From the IMG/VR virus record IMGVR_UViG_3300031788_000005, positions 1-64,000 of that record: a stretch of DNA of 64,000 nt; one strand, 5' to 3'. The stretch is from a virus. The notes under the pieces were generated by a model that did no database searches, was not told where the DNA came from, and saw nothing but the letters and a program-made list of their open reading frames with translations. Numbering within the stretch: position 1 is the stretch's first letter; each line of letters begins with the position of its first letter. A program made the position numbers and the translations under genes. Positions 55,567 to 62,809 of this stretch are shown piece by piece.

Positions 55567-55854
55567 TTATTTTTTAATCATGAATTTTTTAATGCGTTTT
55601 AAAAAAGCATCCAGATTTTCATTTTCTTTTACAATGTGGTCGTGGTCGTAATATGCTCCGTCGCCCTTGGTATTAAAATCTAATTCTTGGACTTCACAAG
55701 GAATATTCGAAAATTTCAGGAATTCTTTTATACCTTCAAATTTGTAAGAGAGTTTAGTATGATAATCGTCTCCTTCATCAAACTTTTTTCCGTCAACAAA
55801 AATGATGTAATACGCATCATATGACACATCCAATGTTACTAATGTTAATTTCAT
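55567..55854 (-). CDS. hypothetical protein (95 aa)
   Basis: Beta-rich with an acidic middle and Lys-rich end (FLKRIKKFMIKK). 13 bp after the previous stop. Unknown. Confidence 0.65.
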   Translation of the reverse strand: MKLTLVTLDVSYDAYYIIFVDGKKFDEGDDYHTKLSYKFEGIKEFLKFSNIPCEVQELDFNTKGDGAYYDHDHIVKENENLDAFLKRIKKFMIKK

Positions 55855-55867
55855 AAAATTATTATTT

Positions 55868-56209
55868 TCAAGGAATTTTTAAATCGAATTTAGGTACTTT
55901 TACGTTTTTATCAGGCTTTAATTTTTGTTGGTGTATTTTGGATAATTTTTCTCTCAATTCATAAACCTCTAATGCCAAACCAATTACCAGATTATCTCCC
56001 ACTAAATCACGCCATTTTTCGCCATACCTTAAGGCTTCACCACCGCCATTTTTCCAATGTTGGACAGTATATTTTCCATCGCAGATAGTCACTTCCCAAT
56101 CAATTTCTTTTTCGGTAACGGGTTCCCATGGACTTGGACTGACTATACATCCACATTTAAAAGTCTCTGGATTAACAATTTGTTTACAACGTTTGCATTT
56201 CCATTTCAT
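55868..56209 (-). CDS. zinc-ribbon protein (113 aa)
   Basis: CKRCKQIV near residue 4 and CGCI near 18 form a metal site; then a Trp-rich middle and a helical Lys-rich end. ATGA-coupled to the 59-aa gene upstream. Unknown. Confidence 0.65.
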   Translation of the reverse strand: MKWKCKRCKQIVNPETFKCGCIVSPSPWEPVTEKEIDWEVTICDGKYTVQHWKNGGGEALRYGEKWRDLVGDNLVIGLALEVYELREKLSKIHQQKLKPDKNVKVPKFDLKIP

Positions 56210-56385
56210 TTGTCAATTATCGTTTCACCATCTTGAGCATAGTTCCATCCTTTTGGGAGATTTTTGCCAGTTTCTTCCATAAAACGCTCGTTCATGGCAT
56301 CAATAATATCTGATTCGGCGGGGCCGAAGTCGGCATGATGACGAAACCATTCTAAGTATTCTAAATTAGTTGCTCTTTTTCTCAT
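56206..56385 (-). CDS. EYLxWFR-family small protein, copy 1 (59 aa)
   Basis: NLEYLEWFRHHADFGPAESD followed by an ERFMEETGKNLPKGW end. The gene at 61838-61987 has the same order of motifs, so the two are paralogues. Small helical protein, function unknown. Confidence 0.65.
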   Translation of the reverse strand: MRKRATNLEYLEWFRHHADFGPAESDIIDAMNERFMEETGKNLPKGWNYAQDGETIIDK

Positions 56386-56387
56386 AA

Positions 56388-56645
56388 TTATTTATCAAAT
56401 CCCAATTCAAGACTATATTCTGCTTCTTCAAGGTAATTTTTCTCTTTTTCCAAAAAGTTTTCCGCTCGTATGACTTCTTCCTTTAATCGGGAATATTCTT
56501 TTTCTAAATTAGCCTTTTCTTGCTCAACTATGGCGTAGGATTTTTTATATCCTTCTTCAAGATTTGTTTTAGCTTCACGGAGTTTAGATTCGGCGTCTTT
56601 TACGTCGATTTTAGCTCGGACAACTCTGGCTTGTTTGTCGGTCAT
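56388..56645 (-). CDS. coiled-coil protein (85 aa)
   Basis: Nearly continuous Glu/Lys/Leu heptad pattern over the whole length. ATGA overlap with the upstream gene. Probably oligomeric; unknown. Confidence 0.65.
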   Translation of the reverse strand: MTDKQARVVRAKIDVKDAESKLREAKTNLEEGYKKSYAIVEQEKANLEKEYSRLKEEVIRAENFLEKEKNYLEEAEYSLELGFDK

Positions 56646-56758
56646 GATTTCCTCCAATTAGGATACTCTGGATACTCTGATTGACTTCCTAGAGTGCTAT
56701 TACCCATTAGTCGGGTAGGGCATAATCGGCGACTACAACATTGCCATTTTTGTTCCAT
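56642..56758 (-). CDS. small Cys protein (38 aa)
   Basis: A CC pair and RRLCPTRLMGN. Overlaps the upstream gene by 26 nt in another frame; start 56758. Unknown. Confidence 0.5.
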   Translation of the reverse strand: MEQKWQCCSRRLCPTRLMGNSTLGSQSEYPEYPNWRKS

Positions 56759-56876
56759 AGTTTTCAAAATTAGCGTTGCATTGTGGGCAGCAGCCTTGTA
56801 TTGCAGGGCATCCATTTGGATGAATCGGACAATTTCCGTCACCATCGGTATCTAGTTCGCATCCTTTCATAATCAT
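56733..56876 (-). CDS. Cys-rich small protein (47 aa)
   Basis: Cys-rich with CPIHPNGC and CCPQCN, suitable for one or two metal ions; an acidic DTDGDG near the start could bind calcium. ATGA overlap with the previous gene. Unknown. Confidence 0.55.
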   Translation of the reverse strand: MIMKGCELDTDGDGNCPIHPNGCPAIQGCCPQCNANFENYGTKMAML

Positions 56877-57103
56877 AAATAAGGGTTTTCCTCTTCGCAG
56901 ATTGGGCAGATTTTCCAATTATTTGCAGTTAAACCACAGGGGGCTTCGTCAGTTTTAAATGACCATCCTCCCGCTTCGGGAAATGATTCGCGACCGCAAA
57001 AAAAAACTTCCTCTCCAGCAGCACGACTCCAAAAATGGATATGTTTACACCATTTAGGCTTATTGCCGGATAAGTCTTGTTTAATTAATTGATTAATTGT
57101 CAT
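56873..57103 (-). CDS. Cys-rich protein (76 aa)
   Basis: WCKHIHFW, FCGR and KICPICEEE resemble the C/H pattern of the protein at 61028-61225 (WCDHI, MCPICG). Possible paralogues with a zinc site. ATGA-coupled to the zinc-ribbon gene upstream. Confidence 0.65.
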   Translation of the reverse strand: MTINQLIKQDLSGNKPKWCKHIHFWSRAAGEEVFFCGRESFPEAGGWSFKTDEAPCGLTANNWKICPICEEENPYL

Positions 57104-57294
57104 TTATAACTTTCCCCCGCTTCTTGGGTTGGTTGACCGCATGTTGGACAGAGTAACGCGGAATTAACATCACGTTCCGATTCATAAGAATAATCGCATC
57201 TAAAACACTTCCAAATTATCCTATGTTCATGATTTCTTTCCCACTGGTATTGAAAATCATCATCCCTACCATAATCTTTATAATCGTAACTCAT
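57100..57294 (-). CDS. zinc-ribbon protein (64 aa)
   Basis: CFRCDYSYE near residue 29 and CPTCGQPT near 49 form a zinc ribbon. Acidic N-terminus. ATGA-coupled on both sides. Unknown. Confidence 0.65.
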   Translation of the reverse strand: MSYDYKDYGRDDDFQYQWERNHEHRIIWKCFRCDYSYESERDVNSALLCPTCGQPTQEAGESYK

Positions 57295-57725
57295 ATATTA
57301 AATTCCTCAATTTCCCCATCAGGAAATACAATCATACCTTTTTTCTTTACTTTTTTAGAAAATCGAACTGTACTCCACGTTCCAGACCTTAACTGTTCTT
57401 CTTTTTCTTTCGGGGCCGCAATTAAGAAATCACAATTATTAACAATATCATGATTTCTTTCAAGGTAGGGTTTCGGAATTAGTTGTATATCATACTTACA
57501 GAAGGCTCTATGAGCCTTAATATTGGGTACATGCCCAAATGTTTTGATTTTTTGAAAATTTTTATTTGCATTTGCTAAGGTAATTAGGTCGTAGAATTCG
57601 CGGTCGCTTCCAGAGCAATCACCGCTATGACTTTCTGTTATATAATGTTCGGCGATAAAAAGGGCAACTTTTAGTAATTGCATGGGTGTCATTCCATCGC
57701 GGGTTCCAGTAAATCCTAGTTTCAT
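57291..57725 (-). CDS. SLOG-type nucleotide-binding protein (144 aa)
   Basis: KLGFTGTRDGMTPMQ at the N-terminus and SGDCSGSDREFYDL, then CDFLIAAPKEKEEQLRSGTW, give the Rossmann-like SLOG/DprA pattern (G-x-T-G and G-x-C-x-G loops). Such proteins bind nucleotides or ADP-ribose-like signals. In phages function is unknown. Confidence 0.75.
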   Translation of the reverse strand: MKLGFTGTRDGMTPMQLLKVALFIAEHYITESHSGDCSGSDREFYDLITLANANKNFQKIKTFGHVPNIKAHRAFCKYDIQLIPKPYLERNHDIVNNCDFLIAAPKEKEEQLRSGTWSTVRFSKKVKKKGMIVFPDGEIEEFNI

Positions 57726-57727
57726 AA

Positions 57728-58021
57728 TTATTTTTTTAAAAAAGCAGAAATTGTTTGTTCCTGATTCTTATTTCTAAAAGAAATACTTGGTCGCCATGGC
57801 AAACAGCCCATCGTCCAAAGTGTCGGCAGATGCTCTTTTTTAGTTACCTCAGAAATGTTTGAAATACCTATCTGTTTTGATTCAAGGGCTTGTGAAACTA
57901 TTTCACCTTTATTTGCGCGAAAAGCAGACTCAACACATTTATATGGGTCTTCGTCATAAAGGTTTTCTACTACAATTTCGGTTTTAATGGTGATTTTCGC
58001 TCGAATCAGTTTGGACTTCAT
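57728..58021 (-). CDS. hypothetical protein (97 aa)
   Basis: Beta-rich start with TIKTEIVVENLYDED; basic, Trp/Pro-containing end. TTGACA, 16 bp, TAATCA lies 7 nt before the ATG. Leads the SLOG and zinc-ribbon operon. Confidence 0.65.
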   Translation of the reverse strand: MKSKLIRAKITIKTEIVVENLYDEDPYKCVESAFRANKGEIVSQALESKQIGISNISEVTKKEHLPTLWTMGCLPWRPSISFRNKNQEQTISAFLKK

Positions 58022-58052
58022 ATCCTTATGATTACATATCCTTCAAAAAATG

Positions 58053-58352
58053 TCAAGCGCAAACATCAATTGAAGAGACCCATATGGTGTGCTGCAATAA
58101 ATATGTACATGAAATTTCCCATACCATAATATCCCCTTGGTAAAGTTCTTGGCCCTTGTCGTCGTATTCGCCAAAAAATTGTTGAACTACCGCTGGTACA
58201 AAATTAAAATCCCAAGGGGGAATCCAAATTTTATTATTGTCCCAGATAATCATATTGTTCACATGATGAACATAAAAATGCCCCGAAGAGTCGGGGTATC
58301 GGTAAGATTGGTCTTGTTCACTAAATAACCTTATTTTTTTGATATTTTTCAT
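58053..58352 (-). CDS. YopX-like protein (99 aa)
   Basis: QFFGEYDDKGQELYQGDIMV resembles the YopX block (Q-x-T-G-x2-D-x3-G-x-E-I-Y-x-G-D-I) and FYVHHVNNMII precedes it. A diverged relative of 36284-36658. Unknown function. Confidence 0.55.
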   Translation of the reverse strand: MKNIKKIRLFSEQDQSYRYPDSSGHFYVHHVNNMIIWDNNKIWIPPWDFNFVPAVVQQFFGEYDDKGQELYQGDIMVWEISCTYLLQHTIWVSSIDVCA

Positions 58353-58427
58353 ATTATCAATAATAATACTATTTTCTTTTTAAGTCCATAAGGTGTTTCC
58401 CCCATATAAAAAAGTGTAATTTTTATT

Positions 58428-58685
58428 ATGAGCAAATCCATTGGTGATTTTTGGGAAAAACATAAGACCCTCGCACAGATTATTGCGATTCTAGGGGTCG
58501 TTGCTGGTATTTATGGCAACCATTACGAAACTTCTCAAAATTCAGATATTATTCAAGGCCAGAATAATTGGATGAAAGACGTTATTAAAGAACAAGCGCG
58601 GGAAATCCAATCATTAGAAATTTCCAACGCCGTTCAAGAACAGCAAATTTGTGATTTGAAGGAATTTTATTTAAATAAAAAATAA
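58428..58685 (+). CDS. membrane-anchored coiled-coil protein (85 aa)
   Basis: Plus strand. An N-terminal transmembrane helix (LAQIIAILGVVAGIYGN, residues about 15-31) then a Gln/Glu coiled coil. Layout like a phage i-spanin or anchor, but no cysteine or partner is seen. Converges on the ATP-grasp gene. Confidence 0.55.
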   Translation: MSKSIGDFWEKHKTLAQIIAILGVVAGIYGNHYETSQNSDIIQGQNNWMKDVIKEQAREIQSLEISNAVQEQQICDLKEFYLNKK

Positions 58686-58688
58686 AAA

Positions 58689-59507
58689 TTAAACACCTTC
58701 AATTATCTGATTGACAGCCGCTACCACCTTTTTCTTATCTGTGCAATACAGTCCAGCCGACGAGAAAGACGTTAATTCTCCTAACCAAAAAGAATTATCT
58801 CCATCTTGAAAAATATCCACACAGAAAATGGGGTCAGGATAATATCCAACTTCCAGAATTTGTTTGCATTTTTCAGTAGCTCCCAAGGGGGCGCTTGGAA
58901 TTAATGTTTTCTTTCCTTGATATTGGTAAGTAGAACAGGAAATAATATCTTTTTTAGTACAAACAAAACGCCATTCACCCATAATTTTCTTGGGTGTCGA
59001 AACGATGACAATATCAGAACTGGAACAATTACCGCCGCCACTAGTAGCGTTATCCCAAAATCTATCAAAGTCTTGTAAATCAAGTAACTGGGCTTGAAAA
59101 GTCTTTTCGCCGCTATCAGGACGAATAAAGATTAAGGCTTCCCTACCGAACTTTTGATAATAATCAAATTTGAATTCTTTTAAATTACCAATGAATGTAA
59201 ATTCATTAAAATCATTAAATAGCAAGTCTTTAAAATAAGGATAATATGACGAGCAAAGATACTTCTCCCATGAAGAATATGCAACAGGATGACATCCTTT
59301 GGGAAGTCGGCTGGCAATATTTTTAGTCATTTGAATAGAACCCTGTACGATAACAAGGTCATTTTCCTCAAATCCTGATGGGTCGAAATCAAAGTGATTA
59401 TTCTTATCAATAACAAAACAATACCGCCCCGAATCGCGGACGGCTTGAATAAGGTCGCGGTAGTCTTCAGAATCAGTGAAATTTTCTATGATATATTTAA
59501 CTTTCAT
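58689..59507 (-). CDS. ATP-grasp domain protein, DUF4343-like (272 aa)
   Basis: FIRPDSGEKTF (residues about 127-137), KIMGEWRFVC and a C-terminal VDIFQDGDNSFWLGELTSFS give the ATP-grasp nucleotide and metal sites as in the DUF4343 family. Enzymes of this fold join a carboxylate to an amine or thiol. Promoter TTGACA, 17 bp, TAACAT, 6 nt to ATG. Confidence 0.75.
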   Translation of the reverse strand: MKVKYIIENFTDSEDYRDLIQAVRDSGRYCFVIDKNNHFDFDPSGFEENDLVIVQGSIQMTKNIASRLPKGCHPVAYSSWEKYLCSSYYPYFKDLLFNDFNEFTFIGNLKEFKFDYYQKFGREALIFIRPDSGEKTFQAQLLDLQDFDRFWDNATSGGGNCSSSDIVIVSTPKKIMGEWRFVCTKKDIISCSTYQYQGKKTLIPSAPLGATEKCKQILEVGYYPDPIFCVDIFQDGDNSFWLGELTSFSSAGLYCTDKKKVVAAVNQIIEGV

Positions 59508-59550
59508 ACAAGAATGTTAACGTAATTATTAAATAATGTCAAGTATAAAC

Positions 59551-59588
59551 AAAGAAAGCCCCCAAGAATTAACTTGGGAGCTTTGGGT
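59551..59588. terminator. strong bidirectional terminator
   Basis: An 11-12 bp stem (AAAGCCCCCAAG with CTTGGGAGCTTT, one pair mismatched) lies 15 bp after the stop of the fibre-like gene. AT-rich on both sides, it ends that unit on the minus strand. Confidence 0.75.
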
Positions 59589-59602
59589 ATCGGTTTAAAT
59601 TA

Positions 59603-60040
59603 TTATTGAACGTTCCAGTGAACACCGTCTCCAAAAAAGAAACGGGTTGTTCCCGAAGGAATTGTGAATCCTGATGTAAGTGTTCCAGTGTTGAAGAAAA
59701 CAATACCAGTAGTAACACCGGATACCGCCAATCCACCACCTTTAGAAGTAATACTTAGTTCTTGTCCAATAACCACTTGTGGGAAAAGACCAGTTGATAC
59801 ACCAGCGCCACTTCCTACAACATAGGAATATCCTCCTACAATTCCACTCATTGAACCAGTCAAGATTAGTGGTGGATTAATATAACTGCCATAATTATTA
59901 ATACCGCCGCCAGTGTTGAGATTTAGTACGCCGGAAACGTCAAAGGCATATTGTGGGTTGGAATTATTAATACCAAATTGTCCTGCGTCGGTGACTGTTA
60001 GACCAGCACCTGATGTATATTGAATGGTTTCTTTTGACAT
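59603..60040 (-). CDS. tail-fibre-like structural protein (145 aa)
   Basis: INNSNPQYAFDVSGVLNLNT is the repeat unit common in phage fibre and S74-type proteins (G-I-x-T-x-P-x2-A-L-D-V-x-G). The rest is Gly/Ser/Thr-rich beta structure and FFFGDGVHW near the end. Probably a short fibre or fibre-associated virion protein. No TTGACA-type promoter is evident; TAATAT lies 9 nt before the ATG, suggesting a different (late) promoter class. Confidence 0.7.
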   Translation of the reverse strand: MSKETIQYTSGAGLTVTDAGQFGINNSNPQYAFDVSGVLNLNTGGGINNYGSYINPPLILTGSMSGIVGGYSYVVGSGAGVSTGLFPQVVIGQELSITSKGGGLAVSGVTTGIVFFNTGTLTSGFTIPSGTTRFFFGDGVHWNVQ

Positions 60041-60136
60041 ATATACTTTATATTACACAGAAAAAGAATAAAATTGAGAAAATTTTTGAAATAGTTATAA
60101 TAGACTAATTAATAATAACTAAGAAAGGTAAAAGTT

Positions 60137-60228
60137 TGGCGGTTCGCAGATATCACGCTTACCAGACGGGTTTTAACCGTCCCAATAGCTTTCCAAGCTA
60201 CGCTGGTGCCTCGACCAGTTTACGAACC
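60137..60228 (-). tRNA. tRNA-Ser(GGA), divergent T-loop
   Basis: Acceptor GGTTCGT/GCGAACC with encoded CCA, anticodon stem GTAGC/GCTAT with loop TTGGAAA (GGA), a GACGG/CCGTC variable arm typical of Ser and a D-loop with GG. The T-loop is AGCGTGA, not TTCRANN. 92 nt. Confidence 0.75.
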
Positions 60229-60232
60229 AAAA

Positions 60233-60326
60233 TGGCGGATAAGTAAAGTGCCGACCTCTATCCGTGGTATTAGCACGAATCACCTGCTTTCAAAGCAGAG
60301 GCCATCGCCGGATGGCTAACCTATCC
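60233..60326 (-). tRNA. tRNA-Ser(UGA), divergent T-loop
   Basis: Acceptor GGATAGG/CTTATCC with CCA, anticodon loop TTTGAAA (UGA), long variable arm TCGTG/CACGG, D arm GCCATC-CGGC-GATGGC with a 4-nt loop. T-loop GTCGGCA, identical to that of tRNA-Val here. 94 nt. Confidence 0.75.
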
Positions 60327-60329
60327 AAA

Positions 60330-60542
60330 TTATAAAAAATTTATTTTATCTAAATTTATTTTTGGATTAATAATAGTTTCCCCAATTTCCGTAGTCGCTA
60401 GAAATTTCCTAACTTCTTGGATTTTACTTTTATTACCCTCCCCATATTCAATCAACGCCTGCATGGTTTGATGTTCACAAATAAATTTTACATCGGAGGG
60501 AATATATTTTTCCCATAGTTTTTTAAATTGTTTATATTTCAT
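60330..60542 (-). CDS. hypothetical protein (70 aa)
   Basis: Helical, Lys-rich start. Ends 3 bp before tRNA-Ser(UGA), so transcription probably continues into the tRNAs. Overlaps the upstream gene by 11 nt. Unknown. Confidence 0.65.
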   Translation of the reverse strand: MKYKQFKKLWEKYIPSDVKFICEHQTMQALIEYGEGNKSKIQEVRKFLATTEIGETIINPKINLDKINFL

Positions 60543-60675
60543 AATATTCTAATTCAGCTATTCTTCTGGCCGCTTTTTTATCTACTCGCAAACAACGCCT
60601 TCTATGGGTTGTGTCTTTAGATTTTCGCCTTCCAGATATGCCTTTTAAAAAAGATTTACTGCTATACGGTTTCAT
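60532..60675 (-). CDS. very basic small protein (47 aa)
   Basis: Arg/Lys/Ser-rich (KGISGRRKSKDTTHRRRCL). ATGA overlap with the gene upstream. Suggests RNA binding by composition. Confidence 0.55.
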   Translation of the reverse strand: MKPYSSKSFLKGISGRRKSKDTTHRRRCLRVDKKAARRIAELEYYEI

Positions 60676-60854
60676 AATATTATTGGGTAAATTTTAGATT
60701 TGTCTTTCTGCAACTCCTTCCACATCAAAACCTGCTGACAAGCATGAATTCCATCGCGGAAATAACGTTGGTGGTCGGGATGGGTTTGTGGCAAAAGGAT
60801 AAATTTATCCCACGCTTCGACAAGACATTGCATTATTTCTTTTTCCTCATTCAT
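60672..60854 (-). CDS. helical phage hypothetical protein (60 aa)
   Basis: VEAWDKFILLPQTHPDHQRYF and a later GIHACQQVLMW match a widespread short phage family (A-W-x2-F-x-L-P-x2-H-P-x-D...F-x3-I-H). Start 60854. Function unknown. Confidence 0.65.
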   Translation of the reverse strand: MNEEKEIMQCLVEAWDKFILLPQTHPDHQRYFRDGIHACQQVLMWKELQKDKSKIYPIIL

Positions 60855-60937
60855 AAATTGGTGAATCCTTGATGGCTCACACACCACAAGCGGTTTGCCG
60901 CAGTCGTCTTTCTCATTGCAGACGAGGACTCGTAAAT

Positions 60938-61024
60938 TGGCGGATAATTACCCTCCTGCCGAGTAAACCTTTCGGTTCGCACCGTTTTCGAAACGGGCCT
61001 AGAAACTTTTCTAGTTAATTATCC
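60938..61024 (-). tRNA. tRNA-Ser(CGA), divergent T-loop
   Basis: Acceptor GGATAAT/ATTATCC with CCA, anticodon loop TTCGAAA (CGA), variable arm with AACC/GGTT, D arm CTAG/CTAG whose loop lacks GG. T-stem TACTC/GGGTA with loop GGCAGGA. 87 nt. Confidence 0.7.
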
Positions 61025-61027
61025 AAA

Positions 61028-61225
61028 TCATTGGTCTCCATCCATTAAAGTTTGTAACGTCAAAGCTGCTAGATTTGCTTTGGTAGGCCGTTCAATACCG
61101 CAGATGGGACACATTTTCCAAGATTTTGGAATATCCCTGTGTAATGAGTCCATCCACCAAGAATAGCGCCTATTTCCATCAATATATTCATGGAGATATT
61201 TAATATGGTCACACCAAGTTTTCAT
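61028..61225 (-). CDS. zinc-site small protein (65 aa)
   Basis: WCDHIKYLHEY and KMCPICGIERP form a Cys/His metal site, as in 56873-57103. Ends 3 bp before tRNA-Ser(CGA). ATGA-coupled to the upstream gene. Confidence 0.65.
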   Translation of the reverse strand: MKTWCDHIKYLHEYIDGNRRYSWWMDSLHRDIPKSWKMCPICGIERPTKANLAALTLQTLMDGDQ

Positions 61226-61425
61226 AAAGCCGCTTGCCAGAATGTATCGACTGCCCCAATCATAGTCCCTGATAAAACCCAAAAATCACCTTCTGCTCGT
61301 GGATATGGATTAGGGATAATCTCTACTTCATGTTCTCCCGCTGACAATGGCACTATGATATCTCGCGGTAGACGCATTTTAGATGCATCAATTAAATTTA
61401 ATATTCTAGTCGTAATTACTTTCAT
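61222..61425 (-). CDS. hypothetical beta protein (67 aa)
   Basis: Start 61425 follows TTGACT, 17 bp, TAAGCT by 7 nt. Beta-rich with PLSAGEHEVEIIPNPYPRAEG. Unknown. Confidence 0.65.
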   Translation of the reverse strand: MKVITTRILNLIDASKMRLPRDIIVPLSAGEHEVEIIPNPYPRAEGDFWVLSGTMIGAVDTFWQAAL

Positions 61426-61470
61426 TAATTTAAGCTTAACAAATTTTTCATTCAAAGTCAAGAAAAAAAA

Positions 61471-61545
61471 TGGAGGCTAATCAGGGATTTGTTTCGCCCT
61501 GTCTTGTAATTTACGAAATTACTGTGCATACAACACCTAAAAGCC
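61471..61545 (-). tRNA. tRNA-Thr(CGU), 10-nt T-loop and U-U acceptor mismatches
   Basis: Anticodon arm GTAAT-TTCGTAA-ATTAC (CGU), D arm GTG/CAC, encoded CCA. Acceptor GGCTTTT/ATTAGCC has two adjacent U-U mismatches. The T-stem CAGGG/CCCTG is perfect but its loop has 10 nt (CGAAACAAAT). Overall length normal (75 nt). Confidence 0.6.
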
Positions 61546-61550
61546 GAAAG

Positions 61551-61625
61551 TGGAGGACAAGCCGGAATTTACATCCGATTCCCAATTTTACCAAAATTGA
61601 ATTTTATTACATAAACTACAAGTCC
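61551..61625 (-). tRNA. tRNA-Thr(GGU), divergent T-loop and U-U mismatches
   Basis: Anticodon arm CAATT-TTGGTAA-AATTG (GGU), T-stem TCGGA/TCCGG with loop TGTAAAT, CCA encoded, 75 nt. Acceptor GGACTTG/CTTGTCC has two adjacent U-U mismatches at pairs 5 and 6. The D-loop lacks GG. Confidence 0.65.
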
Positions 61626-61639
61626 AAAAAATCATAAAT

Positions 61640-61718
61640 TGGTGCTGCGGACAGGAGTTGAACCTGCATTATTCCAATTATGCGCTTCCTCTTTAGGAAA
61701 GAGTGCCATTACCGCAGC
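61640..61718 (-). tRNA. tRNA-like RNA, apparently lacking a D arm
   Basis: Perfect acceptor GCTGCGG/CCGCAGC with A-CCA, and the only canonical T-loop in the array (GCAGG-TTCAACT-CCTGT). The first internal hairpin could be an anticodon arm with loop TTCCTAA (CCU, Arg), but then only 7 nt replace the D arm and about 20 nt form the variable region. Isotype uncertain. Confidence 0.45.
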
Positions 61719-61726
61719 GTAAAATC

Positions 61727-61834
61727 GTGCTGACTGTCTGTTGAGTTGGCAATCCCAATTAACGACCCGACAGCTAGGTGGCTCACTAAACGTGGTGTTC
61801 GGTAGCGAATCGAACGCGCCTTTGATATCAGCAC
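61727..61834 (-). ncRNA. structured RNA H in the tRNA array
   Basis: A perfect 7-bp helix GTGCTGA/TCAGCAC (61834-61828 with 61733-61727) encloses about 94 nt with no gene. It starts 4 bp after a gene stop and ends 9 bp before the tRNA-like RNA. No CCA follows. Possibly another closed RNA or a decayed tRNA pair. Confidence 0.45.
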
Positions 61835-61837
61835 AAA

Positions 61838-61987
61838 TTATTCGTCGTCCCAACCTTGAGGGACTTTCTTGCCCGTTTCCTTTTCAAACTGGCGGTGCAT
61901 TTCGTAACGCACATCACCATCGGCAGGGCCAAAATCAGCGTTGATACGAAACCATTTAAGGTATTCAAGTTCTGTTGCTTCTTCCAT
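61838..61987 (-). CDS. EYLxWFR-family small protein, copy 2 (49 aa)
   Basis: ELEYLKWFRINADFGPADGD followed by RQFEKETGKKVPQGW matches copy 1 at 56206-56385. Promoter TTGACA, 17 bp, TAATGT, 6 nt to ATG. The gene lies in the tRNA array. Unknown. Confidence 0.65.
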   Translation of the reverse strand: MEEATELEYLKWFRINADFGPADGDVRYEMHRQFEKETGKKVPQGWDDE

Positions 61988-62105
61988 ACTCAAACATTAT
62001 CATCAATGTCGGATTATGTCAAGCGAAATGGAGGAAGGAGCAAATCCCGCCTTTGACACCCCTTTCAGGGTGCGATGTGTTTAGCAAACACTCCTAGAAC
62101 CTCGT

Positions 62106-62513
62106 CTAGTTCACCTTCCATTGTTCAAAGTTTTCTGCTAATTTTACATCTGGATGTCTTTTTGAAGCAGAAAAACTAAGATAAATTTTACTTTTACCGC
62201 GAGCCAAATGCAACGGAACAAAATAGACCTTATCATTTGCTGGATAATAAATGGCAAAATAATCTATTTTGCCTTCGTAATCTTTGCTTACTTGCTGTCC
62301 CTTAATTTTGTAAGTAGATTTTCCATCAAATTCGATGCTGTTATTTACTTTTCGTCCTGTTTTTGTTTGGATGCGAATTAAATTATTATCGTCTTGAACG
62401 ATTAAATCTACACCCGTATTTTCTCCAAATGGGAGAAATGCCGTTTTCCCTAATTCCAAAACTTTAGCTAAAACTTTGGCTTCAGAAATACTTCCTTTGC
62501 TTTTTGTGTTCAT
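62106..62513 (-). CDS. PD-(D/E)XK endonuclease-like protein (135 aa)
   Basis: KGSISEAKVLAKVLELGKTAF, then GVDLIVQDDNNLIRIQTKTG (D...Q-x-K active-site pattern, residues about 34-53) and KIDYFAIYYPANDKVYFVP match the intron-endonuclease-like PD-(D/E)XK family. Sitting inside a tRNA array suits a homing or tRNA-associated mobile nuclease. Ends in TAG. Confidence 0.75.
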   Translation of the reverse strand: MNTKSKGSISEAKVLAKVLELGKTAFLPFGENTGVDLIVQDDNNLIRIQTKTGRKVNNSIEFDGKSTYKIKGQQVSKDYEGKIDYFAIYYPANDKVYFVPLHLARGKSKIYLSFSASKRHPDVKLAENFEQWKVN

Positions 62514-62553
62514 GTCTATCTAGTAATACACTAGACACGTTTCATTGGGAAAT

Positions 62554-62638
62554 TGGTCGCAATGGTGGGACTTCCACCCACAAAGGTCGGAGATTTTAAG
62601 TTTCCATGCTCTTGTATTCGCTGTCAACCCACATTGCG
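62554..62638 (-). tRNA. tRNA-Leu(UAA)-like, divergent T-loop
   Basis: Perfect acceptor CGCAATG/CATTGCG with A-CCA and perfect T-stem GTGGG/CCCAC with loop TGGAAGT. Loop CTTAAAA gives anticodon UAA, but its stem GGAAA/TCTCC has one A-C mismatch and the D arm is unclear. 85 nt, the usual length for Leu. Confidence 0.55.
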
Positions 62639-62645
62639 TTGAAAT

Positions 62646-62726
62646 TGGTGTGTTCTTTCCCACCGTCAGCAGCCAAGGGAGCGGCTTTACCAGCCATCCT
62701 CGGTATCGTTTTGTGCGAACGTATAT
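62646..62726 (-). tRNA. degenerate tRNA-like sequence, perhaps Tyr
   Basis: Ends in A-CCA and fills the gap between two tRNAs. A GGC/GCC hairpin with loop TGGTAAA would give anticodon GUA but with G at position 33. The acceptor pairs only in its centre (GTTC/GAAC) and no T arm forms. Probably a decayed tRNA. Confidence 0.3.
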
Positions 62727-62803
62727 TGGTGCGCCCCCTCGGTAATGCTCCGAGTCCTATCGGGTAAGAGCCGATTGCTTGCCACTATTAGAGCTTGGAA
62801 CGC
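62727..62803 (-). tRNA. tRNA-Lys(CUU) copy a, divergent T-loop
   Basis: Acceptor GCGTTCC/GGGGCGC, A-CCA, anticodon arm ATCGG-CTCTTAC-CCGAT (CUU), T-stem CTCGG/CCGAG with loop AGCATTA; D-loop contains GTGG. 77 nt. The whole T arm is identical to that of tRNA-Thr(UGU). Confidence 0.8.
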
Positions 62804-62809
62804 AGTAAA

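Noticed and set aside
61793-61854. A further tRNA with canonical TTCGATT loop and ACCGAAC-A-CCA end
   Set aside because: The 5' acceptor partner would lie inside the upstream gene with two mismatches and the D arm is missing; a perfect alternative helix (GTGCTGA/TCAGCAC) fits better.
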